Source of the DNA: Plasmodiophora brassicae
Lineage: Eukaryota; Endomyxa: Phytomyxea; Phytomyxea; Plasmodiophorida
Length of the DNA: 64,000 bases
Direction of reading: 5' to 3'
Assembly: GCA_036867785.1 (NCBI GenBank)
Contig: CP145424.1
Coordinates: 558,001-622,000, forward strand
The notes beneath the pieces are model-generated. The model worked only from the letters and a program-made list of their open reading frames with translations, did no database searches and was not told the origin of the DNA. Numbering within the stretch: position 1 is the stretch's first letter; each line of letters opens with the position of its first letter. The translations under genes were made by a program, and so were the position numbers. This document shows positions 53,837 through 64,000 of the stretch, piece by piece.

Positions 53837-55092
53837 CTACGACGACCTTGAAAAGAAGTCTCCTGATATCGTCGCAGCCTCCAATACTGATAGAAGTGTT
53901 GCGGAAGCACTTGTTTGTGACGCAAAGTTGGTGCCTTCATCATCATCATCATCATCCTCGTCCTCCTCCTCGTCTTTGTTATCATCTTCATCCTCGGCAT
54001 AGCCAACGCCGTTGGCCAGGGCCTGATCGTTCTCGTCCTTCTCGTCGACGCCGTCCGCTTCTCCATCACAATCGTCCATGACGATGATCTCGGCACCCTG
54101 ACCATCGTGGGCATGACGAATATGCTTGGAGAGCGACACCTTCCACATGTACGTCCTGTCGCAGGCGGAGCATTTGAACTTGCCGGGGCGTACGCGCGCA
54201 TGCGTCTTCGTATGCCGGTCCAGTCGCGACTTGTTCGAGAACGCCTTCGGGCACTGCGTGCATTTGTACGCCCGTTCCCCGCTGTGATACAGCAGGTGCA
54301 TCGCCAGCGATGATGGGGCGGCGAACGACTTGCTGCATATGCGGCACTGCAAGGGGCGCTCCCCCGTATGCACCCTCATGTGCACGACAACTGCCAATTG
54401 CACGGTTTCAGGTACCTTTACAAACAGCACAGGACGCACGAAGGAGGCTTACGAGTGTCCTTCTTCGCAAAGGCTTTCCGGCAGATATTGCACTCGAATG
54501 GCCTATGGGCACGCAGGGGTTCAGACTCGCGCCATAGCTGCAAGCACACAGCAGCGATTACCTGTCGCCGGTGTGGATGCGCATATGGGCAGCCAGGTTG
54601 GACCCATGCCGAAACGTTTTCATGCAAACGTTGCAGGCGAACGGTCGTTCGCCCGTATGCGTCTGCATGTGGACCTCCAACGTGCATTTCCTTGCGAAGT
54701 GCTTCCGGCAGACCGTGCACTCGAACTGCTTGTCGCCCGTATGGATGCGCATGTGCGTCTTGAGATTGCCCTTCTGGCTGAACCGCTTCTCACAGATCGT
54801 ACACGGGAATGGTTTCTCCCCTGTATGCTTCCTCATGTGCGCGTCCAGAAGGCTTTGTTTCGTGAACGACTGGCCACAGCCCGCCTCCGGGCACGACAGC
54901 ATCCTGGGCGGCGTCATCAGCACATGGAGACGCGCAGGCGGGTGCAAACCGTCCAACGTACAGGCCAGTGTGGATACGGGCGTGAATCTTCAGCCCACCG
55001 AGTTTCGTGAAGGTCCGCAGACAGACGTCACACTGGAACGGCCCGGCGACCTGCGGGCCCTGGTCGTTGCCGGCAGGGCCCGGCAAGGCCAT
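53837..55092 (-). CDS. C2H2 zinc-finger protein, nine fingers, acidic tail
   Basis: Exons on the minus strand start at 55092 (MALPGPAGNDQGPQVAG). Nine C2H2 fingers follow: [160 protein letters not shown] and CSACDRTYMWKVSLSKHIRH. TGEKP-type linkers join most of them. The tail is strongly acidic (NKDEEEDEDDDDDDEG), from a GAT-type microsatellite near 53940. Three introns of about 60 nt. Probably a DNA-binding transcription regulator. Fingers 2-7 are close in order and sequence to those of the gene at 62.6 kb. Confidence 0.88.
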
Positions 55093-55712
55093 GCTGATGC
55101 GCGCCGCGTGTGAAGTATACGAAAAGCAGAGCCGCGCGCGGATATAGCGCGCTAGCCTCGCGTCGAACGCGCCGGACCGCAGTGAGCTATTATTTGTCGG
55201 TCAGACGCATTTTGCGACGGACTCCGCAGCCATTCCCTCACAGGAAGACGAAATTCCACCACCGACCGACCAGGCGCACCCACCCTGTGACGCGCGACCC
55301 GAGAACAGTGGCGCCGTGGCCTCTTTGCAGCTCGGGACGCCCGACGTGGCGGGGTGCTATTGCCTACGAGGACGCAACGGGATGAAGGTTTCCCTATCTG
55401 GGTAAGGGGCTCTTTGAATGTAATACTAGGTCTGCCGAGAGGCAACAACGGATTCAGCAGCGGGGGCAGCGACAGACGTAACAACAGGAACAGCAACAGC
55501 GCGCACAGGACATTAGCGACGGTAACAGCGGCGACAGTAGCGTTGGCAACGGTATCAAGAGACCGAGTCGACGGACGAGGGGCAGCCGGTATCCTATGCG
55601 TGAACGAGCGTGCTCTGACTTATGGCTTGATGCTCGGGCATTGGGGCTTCGATTCCGCCACCGGATCAGTGCTAGGAATAGAATGCCCTGAGAGTGAACG
55701 AGATCGCGTGCC
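55093..55712. other. Intergenic, divergent region
   Basis: About 620 bp. An AACAGCAACAG-like repetitive patch lies near 55440-55530. Frames here look low-complexity and unsupported. Confidence 0.35.
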
Positions 55713-56315
55713 ATGACCCGTGAAATATCGTCAATGGCGAGCACTTCTGATGGCGCGCAGGGGGCGCCGGCGCCGCCCAGCTATAGGGAGACGTTTATCC
55801 AGAGGATCGCACGGGGGATCGACGCGGATTACGGCTGTGATGACGACGCTATCCATTCCGCATGGGATGTTGAGACAGGCTCTCATCTGCCCAAGTTCGG
55901 GAGGCGAGCGGTCGCTCCCCAAAGGACATTGAGAGAAACGCGACGCGCTAAACCAGCCCGACGACAGTCTGCAGAGGATGGCAACCTGGAGACGCCCCGT
56001 GGGCTGAGGGTCCGGCGATTGATGTTCAACGACGTACCGGTAAAAAATACCGGTAGAAGCGGGGGTCAACAGCCCTACCCGCTGTCTGTGCCGAAGCTGG
56101 GCGAGATCCCCAACCAAACACGACAGCAGATCGCCCTAATGGAATCGCTGCTGCGGTTGCGCCTAGGGACGGACCGTGACCTGCTGATCCGTCACTACCA
56201 TCGGCTGCAGGAAGAGCGACGCAAGCAAGCTATGTGCTGTACGGCGCGACAGGCAGGTCGATATGACAATCTCGGCAACCGACGTCCGTTGAGAAAGTAT
56301 AAGTACATGAAATAG
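55713..56315 (+). CDS. Hypothetical protein
   Basis: A continuous 200-codon frame from ATG at 55713, with an alternative start at 55734 (MASTSDGAQGAPAPPSYRET). It has an acidic patch (ARGIDADYGCDDDAIHSAWD), then Arg-rich sequence (RTLRETRRAKPARRQ), and a helical end (QQIALMESLLRLRLGTDRDL, LIRHYHRLQEERRKQ). Codon use looks coding, but no family is recognised and no intron is present. It could be a fortuitous frame. Confidence 0.45.
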   Translation: MTREISSMASTSDGAQGAPAPPSYRETFIQRIARGIDADYGCDDDAIHSAWDVETGSHLPKFGRRAVAPQRTLRETRRAKPARRQSAEDGNLETPRGLRVRRLMFNDVPVKNTGRSGGQQPYPLSVPKLGEIPNQTRQQIALMESLLRLRLGTDRDLLIRHYHRLQEERRKQAMCCTARQAGRYDNLGNRRPLRKYKYMK

Positions 56316-56569
56316 CCGCACAGCACCCCCGTGTCGCACACACATCGCGTGGACGTGACGTTCCGGCTCGGCTCAGGATCGGTCGCGGTACGTGCCGCTG
56401 CTGGCGTTTCACTTCCGTTTACACCCAGTGGGGGTGACCCAATCGTTTCGGCCCAGTGGCTACCTTGTGGCATGAACGGTTTTACGTTAAGTTGGAATTA
56501 TTATTGTCGAGCACATCGTCCCGCAAAAGAGGGGGTGGTGGCCGTTCCCGGAGATGTCATTCTTCCCAG

Positions 56570-59500
56570 ATGGTGTCGTCGGTGGCGTCGACGGCGGTGG
56601 CCAATGCGAAGGAGGGTGCTGAATCGGCGGATGCGCTGGCGCTGGCGGGCCTGCTGGAGGGCGACCAGGCTTCGACGCAGCTGGGCGCCGCCATTAAGGC
56701 CGTGTTCGACAGAGGCATGCAGGCGACGTATGAACAGGCCCTGAACAAACACGTTCGCATTCAGAACACGCAGATTAAGAACATTTGCAATCAGCATTAC
56801 GAGGTATGGATGCCTGCAGGCGTATTCCATATCTGTCATGACTGAGAGGCGCAGTGCAGGAGTTTATCGAATCGATCGATAGCCTCGTGACGTTAAAATC
56901 AGACATTCGCGAACTGAGAGACGACATTGTTCGACTCAATGATGGCGTACAGGCTAGTGAAGACGCACCATCCGGTTCAATGCTCCTCCGTGTTCTGACG
57001 GCCGTTAGCAGGCGTCGGGGGATGAACTGCTGTCCACTGCTGAGGAACTGGGCGACCTGCGGCGAATGCAGATCAACATTGGCAACGCCAGAGTAATCAT
57101 TAATCGGTACCGGGTAAACGTCGATTGATGTTTCATCGTCGAACTGACCGATGCTGGTAGGTGTGTCGCGACCCTTGGGCTGCTCAGTAAAGCGCAGTCC
57201 CAGATCAGTGAAGGCAAACTGTTCCCCGCACTGAAAACAATCGCCCAGCTGCAGAAGGAATCTCTGCGCCCACTTCAGTCTGGCACCGCCCGGAACAGTT
57301 CACTGGTTGCAGCGGTCGACCGCGACATCTTGCCTGGCATTATCGGGAACATCAAGGACAAAGTGCGGAATGATTTCGAAAAGTGGCTCACTGCCGCCGA
57401 CGAAAAGGCATCCAAGATCGGTGCCTGGGCGATAGTGAACATGGAGAAGGTTGTCCGGAATGGTATCGATTGTGGCCTAGAGGACGCGCCAGAGGATATT
57501 TACATGCGGTGCAGAAATGGACAAGGATACGAAGAGACGGCATCAGAGGCTGAAGGCTTTGTGTAACTCGGTAACAGTATGGACTGAAAGTTGGTTTCGT
57601 ACAGTAACCAAGCGTTTAAAAAGGCTGCCGACGCGGATGGTGATCTGGACGTTTCACATCTGAGCTCTGCTGTTTGCGACGCGGTGGACCTCGGTGTGCA
57701 CGCTGGGGAGGAGGATCTATTTGAGCGAATTCAGTTCGACTTTGCGCCTGTGTATCAGGTGAAACCGTGGTGACTATGGCTAGCGGTCGTTTCTAACATT
57801 GCGGAAGGCGCTCCACATTTACGAGACGCTCAACGAACCAGATATATTTGCCGCGTTCTACTTTGAGCGGCGTGCTGCGCAAGTCACAAAGGTACGCTGT
57901 TGATGTGGATACCGGGTCGCGGTTCTCAAACGCTCCATGCAGTGCGTCGAATTCACTCGTCCTGAGGATGATAGCAAGTTCTTAATGGCGTTGTCATCTT
58001 ACTTCTCTCAATGCGCCGGATTGTTTATCATTGAAGAATCGATCTTCAAATCGGGCAATCGCCTTATATCACGGTAGGCGACCTGTTTGACCTTAGGAGG
58101 TTTGATTTGAACAGTGGATTTGATTTGAACAATGAGCAGGGCCGATTTGTCAGCTTTATGGGAACTTTTCGTTTCTAAGATGAAAGTTGCCCTTCTGGAG
58201 CAATTGATGCAGCTTTCAGCTAGCGCCGATCTTCTTGAACTAAAGCACCAGGTAGGGCGTCCCGTTACTAGTGGATCGAATGCCGCTGAACAACCTCAGG
58301 TGGTCCTGTTTTGTCGAACCATGGACGTGTATTCTTTCAACGTTGCTCCGCTAATCAGCTTCATCGCTTCGCACCGGTAGGGTTCATTGCTTTCTACCGC
58401 TATGAATCGTTAACATCCGTCCAGCGACAAGTACGAGGAGCTTTTGACTGCCAGATTTCGTGCCGATCTTGAGAAGATTTTCTCGAAGGAGAAATACGAG
58501 CCGTTAACTATTGACACGCCTGAAACGTTCAGTAGGAGCAGTTACTCTAATGTCCGACTGTCTGTACACTGACTGTCGATATCAGGGAAGTTTGTCACCG
58601 TGTTCGGCCTCGAGTAAGTCGTGCTACGCCTGATTGCTGCGTATGGTTCCGGCTCTAAGCATGCGACAGCGCGAACTTACCTGCCCCTGATGGACCGCGA
58701 ACGTTCCCGGTGGGCGTTCCTTTTTCGGGGACCGTCCCGTTAATATGCCGGACGGTCAAGCACTTCGTTGCAGATTACTTTGCAGTACGTGCGTTCGCGT
58801 TTGCTTCATTCGGCCCGCTTATTGCGATTGCGCAGTTTACCATGCACTTGCCAGACATGTTTGTGTTTATTCGCCGTGCTCTGGACGACATTCTGATGAA
58901 TCTCGTCAATGCTCGCCTGAACGAGATCATTGACAATTCGCCATCGCTCAACGTCTCGCAGGCAGTGCAAATCGCGGTCAATGCCGACTACTTGGTCACT
59001 GCGTGCCTGTACTGGGAGCGCCTAACTCTCGTGTTCAACGACCCGAAATACTACATCAAGCCTTTCACCTTATGTAGGCAACGTCAGTACTGTTTGCAAA
59101 TCGCGCTAAACTGGCAATAGCTGCACGTACGTCGTTCGGCGACCTGCGAACCCGCGCTGAGGACTTAATCTTTGAGGTCATCGAACGCAAGATCAATGAG
59201 ATGCTCGATTTGATGAACTGCAACTTGGACTGGTGCCCCCAGAACGTCCAGGTTACTCCCCGCTTGATGTACATCTGTCCGATCTGTTCGTGATAGCCTC
59301 CCTTCAGTCGGGCCCGAACGACTCTGTTCAGATGCTAGTGTCGTTCCTGGAGACGACCATGTCTGCCCAGTATATGCCGGCACATGTTCGCACAGCGGGT
59401 GAGCCTGCAGCAATGTCTGTGCCACGATTGTGACTTACACAGACCAACAGTTCACTTTGCCTCGTGCCGATCCATATCGCGAACGCTTCTGCAGTTCGCT

Positions 59501-59950
59501 GCCTCTGCCAAGCAGCTCAATGTCCTCGCAATGTATAATCTTGAACAGGACGTCAAGCATCTCGAGGCGTATGCCAACAACACTGGCATCCCGAACCTGC
59601 ACGAGGCGTTCGCCGAGGTGAGGCAGTTGATCGCCCTCTTCCTGAACCCGAACGTAGAACAGGTAACTGCCTGAAGCACCGGTTTCAGCGGGGCTTTGGC
59701 GCTGACCTCGTGCCTAGCTTCTTGACGATAACGTACGGAGGACCAGGTTCCCCCTGATCCCCGTCTCCAAGATGTGCATGTTCCTCGACAAGTAATCGGC
59801 ATTGCGTCACTGCACACTTCCCCACCACTAACCGTTGCATGGAACAGGTTCAAGGAGACCGCCTTCCTCAGCGTTGTCCCCGCTGATGTCCCTCGAGTCG
59901 CGAAGAAGAACGTCGAGAACGTCGTCCGCAGGCTGCGACATTCGCCCTGA
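56570..59950 (+). CDS. EXOC6: Exocyst complex subunit SEC15
   Basis: SEC15 is the exocyst subunit that binds Rab GTPases on secretory vesicles. The start (MVSSVASTAVANAKEGAESA) leads to VFDRGMQATYEQALNKHVR and FIESIDSLVTLKSDIRELRD, which match the SEC15 N-terminus. Next come GDELLSTAEELGDLRRMQIN, KLFPALKTIAQLQKESLRPL and DFEKWLTAADEKASKIGAWA. The C-terminal domain includes FVFIRRALDDILMNLVNARL, VQIAVNADYLVTACLYWE and LDLMNCNLDW. It ends with VAWNRFKETAFLSVVPADVP and VVRRLRHSP. There are many small exons, at least a dozen, and several boundaries between 57,700 and 58,750 remain unresolved. No competing frame explains these motifs. Confidence 0.82.
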
Positions 59951-59986
59951 CTGCCTCAGCCCATAGAAGCACATACTTATATATCA

Positions 59987-62256
59987 ATGCCGTATTTCAA
60001 GAGGCCTGCTGATACGGCACCGGCGATGGACGCCGTGTTGAAGCAACCGGATTACCATGTCCACATGGCGGAGATAGCGGAAGTCTGGCCGGCGCAAGTG
60101 GAGAACAGGGTCCCCCCGGACGCCGCGGGCGACGGGGACTGCGGAACTGCGCCTGTAGCGCGCCCGTCCCAAAATGTGACGGTCGACGGGTCAGGGGGGG
60201 GGGGGGGGAACATTTTGTCCATGACCGGGTCGAGCGGCGCAATGATCGTCGCCGGTCGTACGTAGAGAGAGAGGTAACCAACCCGTGATGGCGCTGGACG
60301 CTGGCATCGCTGCAGCCGACGACGACGCCGGCAGCGCATCGATATGGGATGGCGACGGGTTCGACCTGAGTACGTCCCGGGGGGCGTTGGGCCTGTTGTG
60401 CGTCGCGGTCGGGCCTCCTGACGCCGTTGTGCTGTCCAGAGTCGTGCGGGGCGCGCGCCATGCGCCGTGGCGTGTCGTCGTTTCGGTCGATCCACTGGCG
60501 CGTGTTCCTGGGCGTGTACACCGGACCGCCGGCATCCTGGCCGGAACAGGCGTCGTCGCATCGGCGACGATTCCAGGAGATGCTGGACGCGTGCACGGCC
60601 AACCCAGCGGATAACGCGTCCATAACGGACCTGTCGCTCAACAACCCGTTGTCGACCGCGCAGCAGTCGCCCTGGTCGCAGTTCTTCGCCGACGCCGACC
60701 TGTCCGAGGTCATCAAGATGGACCTGGTGCGGACGCACCCGTCCGAGGCCTTCTTCCAGGACCCGGACACGCAGGCGCGCATGCTGAACGTCCTGTTCGT
60801 CTGGTGCAAACAGCACCGCGACCTGTCGTACCGCCAAGGCATGAACGAGATCGTGGCGCCCATTCTGCAACAAGTCCAGCACGACGCCGAGCAGCAGCAG
60901 CAAGCGAAACCGTTAGCGACGCTATGCGGTACGACGACGGGTAGCCCCGAGGCAACGCTGTCCTCATGCTTTTGCCGGCAGACCCTGCATTCGTCGAGCA
61001 CGACGCGTATGCCGTGTTCTCTGCGCTGATGGAGCGCCTGATCAAGATGTACCAAGGGGAAGGCGCCGGTGGATCGGTGCCGTGTGTCGTGGCCAGGTTT
61101 AGGCGTCATCGCCGCGCGCCGCGCGTTCGCGGATCTGACCATGTGCCTGTTCAAGGTCCGAGCATCTGCAGGACCAGCTGCTGAGGCGTGTCGACCCCGA
61201 TCTGCACGCCCATCTGCGAAGGGTACGAACCGCCGCGCTGTGCGCCTTGTGTGCACGCTGTGGTTGACGGCCGTGGAGCGAAACAGGTCGACCTTCAGCC
61301 GCAACTGTATGGCCTTCGCTGGTTCCGGCTGATGCTGGCTCGGGAATTCACACTGTCGCAAATGTACGTGCGGGGCAGGCTAGGCAGGCGGTTGTCGACC
61401 CGTCGCTCACGACGTCTGGCTGCAGCCCGATTCTATGGGACGCGATCCTGGGTTCGGCCGTCAGTAGCACGGACGCGCCTGCACCGGCGTATGATCTCCC
61501 CCTGCTGGACTGCATCGCCGTCGCGATGCTTTGCAGGGTCCGCAACGACCTGCTGTCGTCCGACAGCAGCTCCTGCGTCAAACGGCTGCTCTCGTTCCCG
61601 GCGGTCAGCGATGTGCGACCTTTGATTGCACAGTAAGCGTCCGCGCGCTCTCCAGGCATCGCATATCGTGAACGTCCGCCGTGTCCACCAGAGCCATTGG
61701 GTTCCTGTTGCGACCGACGGGAGGCACAGCGGCGCCCGCGCCTGTTCAGCGGGCAGCAAGCCCCGAGGCAGTGGGAACCGTCAGCGATACGCTGTCAGGC
61801 AAAGGTAGAAGAAGGTCGGCGGATGCGAAGGCGCCAGACGTCGCCAAGGCGCCGGTTGCCGACCCGACGTCCGCCGATTCGAGCAAGGGCCCGGCCTTGG
61901 CGGCCATGTTTCACGAATTCGCTGACAACGTCTCGCGCGCGCTGCGTCCTGGACCCTCGGGCGCGTCTGGAGACGCTACTTCGCTCAACGTCCGCCTCGG
62001 CGAACGCCTCGCCGTCATCTGCAACGAGATGCAGGTGGAGATTCTTCAAGGGTGCTGAACGGGTTCACACACACTGTGCGTTCTCCTGCAGGCGGCTGAT
62101 CGTTCGCTAGGTCCGACAAGTGCGATCAACAGCGCCTCCTCCACTACCTTGCGCAGGTCAAGCAAGTGAAAGACGTTCTACTTGGGACCCTTCCTTCCGA
62201 CGCCATCCTGTCCAGAGCGTCCTCCCAGGAAGGCACGCAGCACCCGCTCGCCTAAA
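59987..62256 (+). CDS. TBC1D5: TBC1D5-like Rab GTPase-activating protein
   Basis: The first exon starts at 59987 (MPYFKRPADTAPAMDAVLKQ) and holds a Gly run from a 15-G tract. The TBC domain follows: SSFRSIHWRVFLGVYTGPPA, LSLNNPLSTAQQSPWSQFFA, IKMDLVRTHPSEAFFQD, LSYRQGMNEIVAPILQQVQ (the YRQGM glutamine finger), VEHDAYAVFSALMERLIK and PQLYGLRWFRLMLAREF. The C-terminus has LAVICNEMQVEILQ and YLAQVKQVKDVLLGTLP, matching the coiled coil of TBC1D5. The catalytic Arg block (usually IxxDxxRT) is seen as IKMDLVRTHP, so both fingers are present. TBC1D5 acts with retromer on Rab7. Several introns; a start at 60288 is an alternative. Confidence 0.83.
60194..60208 (+). repeat. 15-G homopolymer in coding sequence
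   Basis: An uninterrupted run of 15 G lies in exon 1 of the TBC1D5-like gene. In the frame from 59987 it encodes five glycines after DGS. Confidence 0.85.
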
Positions 62257-62583
62257 TACAATGTTTCATTCAGCAACGTGCATCGGCGATCAGCTACTCG
62301 GGGCAGTCCGGTTGATGGGTGGTGTGCGTCGCCTACAGACGATTGCTGCTGCCTGTCTCCCGTTTGATCCGCGTGGGGGCCAGATCCCTGACGCACGAGG
62401 CACGCGCTATGACAGGAAACCGTTGCGGTGACTCACACTTGAACGGAACGATCGGAACGCGATAATGGATTCGGCGAACGATCCCCGGCCGTGTGACTCA
62501 ACGGGATCCCGTCCATGAGTCACCAGCGGTTCCGACGATTCGTCCCCTTTCGGGGGCATAGTCTGAACACTCGTGGAACGTCC
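62257..62583. other. Intergenic
   Basis: About 330 bp between TBC1D5 and the second zinc-finger gene. No gene seen. The zinc-finger frame extends upstream to an ATG at 62515. Confidence 0.4.
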
Positions 62584-63326
62584 ATGTCGACGAATGAGAC
62601 GGCAGCGCCTGATAACGCTGCCCTAGATGCTGCCGCCCCTACGACGGATGGCAAGGCCGTCATCGTGTGCCCGCACCCGTCGTGCGACGAAACCTTCAAC
62701 AAGCAGAGCCGCCTGACGTCGCACCTGCGGAAGCACACGGGCGAGAAGCCGTTCGAGTGCGACGTCTGCGGCAAGGCGTTCAGCCAGAAGGGCAACCTGA
62801 AGACGCACATGGTCTGCCACACGGGCGAGAAACGCTTCGAGTGCGACGTCTGCCGGAAGCGGTTCGCACGCAAGTGCACGCTGGAGAGCCACGTCCTGAC
62901 GCACACGCAGGAGCGCCCGTTCACCTGCAACGTCTGCTTGAAAACGTTCCGGCACTCGTCCAACCTCATTGCACAGTGCGTCGCATGCATCGCTGCCTTG
63001 CGTCGGCCTCGTCTGACCTACCTCCGTTTAGTAAGAGAACGCACACGGGCGACCGCCCGTTCGAGTGCACCGTCTGTCGGAAGGCGTTCGCGAAGAAGGA
63101 CACGCTGACGGTGCACATGCGGGTACATACGGGCGAACGCCCGCTGCAGTGCAAGATGTGCGACAAGTCGTTCGCGGCGCCGTCGTCGCTGGCCGTCCAC
63201 GAGGCCAGCCACACGGGCGTGAAATCGCACCACTGCGCCGTCTGCGGCAAGGCGTTCTACCAGAAGTCGAAACTCCAGCGGCACGTCAACGCGGCACATC
63301 CGGACCACGACGACGCCAACGAATGA
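62584..63326 (+). CDS. C2H2 zinc-finger protein, seven fingers
   Basis: The start at 62584 ([20 protein letters not shown]; an alternative ATG is at 62515) precedes seven C2H2 fingers: [120 protein letters not shown] and [21 protein letters not shown] 56-nt intron (62976-63031) splits the first zinc-binding His codon of finger 4. Linkers are TGEKP/TGERP type. It lacks the acidic tail and the last finger of its paralogue at 53.8 kb. Probably a sequence-specific DNA-binding regulator. Confidence 0.9.
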
Positions 63327-63488
63327 CGGCGGCCGCCCGTCTCTCCTTGTATAAAGTATGCGCCCCCTATAGCCCAGGGAGATCAATGCGGCGACTCGTT
63401 GTATTTGAGGGGGATGGGTTTTGTATGGGACGTCTGGGCGGGATCTGCGGTCGGTACGCGAATACTGTATAGCAGGGCCGAATACAAT

Positions 63489-64000
63489 TTACAAGATGGT
63501 GCACATCTTCTTCCGCTGCGTGGTCGGCGGCGCCGTCTTCTTCTCCATCTTCCGGATCTCGCGCACGACCTGGAAGAAGCACTCCTCGTTGTTGATCTTC
63601 TCCTTCGCGCTCGTCTCGAAGAACGGGCACCCCCACTGCGCCGCTAGTTCCTCGCCTTCGCTCGTCTGCACTTCCCTGTCGTTGACCAGGTCGCATTTGT
63701 TCCCGCACAGCACGATCGGGACCTTCTCCTGGTCCTTCGAACGCAGGATCTTATCGTACAGGCCGGATACTTCATCGAACGTGTTCCTGGACAGTGCGCG
63801 CGTCAGACCGGTTCGAGCGCGCCGCCAATAGGCGGGATCGTACCTAGCGGTGATGTTGTACACGAGGAGGAACCCCTTGCCATCGCGCATCCACTGATCC
63901 TGCATGGAGGAGAACTCCTCCTGGCCGGCCGTGTCGAGGATGTCGAGCAGGGCGGTCTCGTCGTCGACCATGACCTGCTTCCGGTAGCTGTCCTCGATGG
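63489..64000 (-). CDS. Ras-family small GTPase, 3' part (continues beyond the right edge)
   Basis: The minus strand reads IEDSYRKQVMVDDETALLDI, then LDTAGQEEFSSMQDQWMRDG (switch II with the Gln of DTAGQE), GFLLVYNIT, an intron (about 63783-63844), LCGNKCDLVNDREVQ (NKxD), FFETSAKEKINNEECFFQVV (SAK) and a basic tail ending RKKMCTIL. The CTIL end is a CaaX box; the final Leu favours geranylgeranylation. Effector-loop residues IEDSYRKQ place it with Ras/Rap rather than Rho or Rab. The P-loop and start lie outside the window. Confidence 0.92.
   Translation of the reverse strand, partial: IEDSYRKQVMVDDETALLDILDTAGQEEFSSMQDQWMRDGKGFLLVYNITARYDPAYWRRARTGLTRALSRNTFDEVSGLYDKILRSKDQEKVPIVLCGNKCDLVNDREVQTSEGEELAAQWGCPFFETSAKEKINNEECFFQVVREIRKMEKKTAPPTTQRKKMCTIL

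Noticed and set aside
1-64000. tRNA or rRNA genes
   Set aside because: No cloverleaf with intact T-loop and acceptor stem, and no rRNA core motif, was seen by eye. A tRNAscan or Infernal run would be decisive.

Overview
The window comes from a compact, GC-rich nuclear genome of a unicellular eukaryote. Nearly every gene has short GT-AG introns (those I placed are mostly 31-63 nt), intergenic gaps are usually under 600 bp, and genes lie on both strands. The gene content fits a protist near the base of animals, fungi and amoebae, or a zoosporic fungus: PAS-containing hybrid histidine kinases, a GABA-B-like class C GPCR, Jouberin/AHI1 (a ciliary transition-zone protein), neurochondrin, FAM135, SEC15 and TBC1D5. 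AHI1 suggests a flagellated stage. I cannot name the species.

Layout. 1-4.1 kb: start of an unknown minus-strand gene, an AIM24-like gene and TRMT11. 4.2-8.8 kb: a perfect hairpin, a decayed PAS-kinase fragment, an LRR membrane receptor whose seven repeats each occupy one 72-nt exon, and a PA-domain seven-helix membrane protein. 8.9-16.5 kb: three tandem hybrid histidine kinases sharing one intron that splits the H-box, with a dead receiver domain between the second and third. 17-23.5 kb: DUF2235 hydrolase, an unknown basic protein, TTC1, GHITM and mitochondrial ornithine aminotransferase. 23.6-26 kb: a probable Tc1/IS630-type transposon, with an intact DD34E transposase converging on a 388-codon companion gene; both stop codons lie inside one 12-bp palindrome.

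26.4-41 kb: CHCHD7/COX23, SNRNP27, a membrane-anchored pseudokinase, AHI1, an N-alpha-acetyltransferase ending in a CaaX box, zuotin/DNAJC2, UBE2G, a possible Cut8/STS1-like protein and catalase. 41.5-50.7 kb: class C GPCR, FAM135 lipase-like protein, neurochondrin and a small GPI-type surface protein. 51-64 kb: an FBH1-like helicase with a mitochondrial presequence, two paralogous C2H2 zinc-finger genes at 53.8 and 62.6 kb, exocyst SEC15, TBC1D5 and the 3' part of a Ras-family gene.

The genes do not form one pathway, but signalling and surface proteins are over-represented. The most unusual items are the kinase array with its two relics, the exon-per-repeat LRR receptor, the transmembrane pseudokinase, the CaaX-tailed acetyltransferase and the two-gene transposon. 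Gene names rest on remembered family motifs, and exon structures were read by eye.
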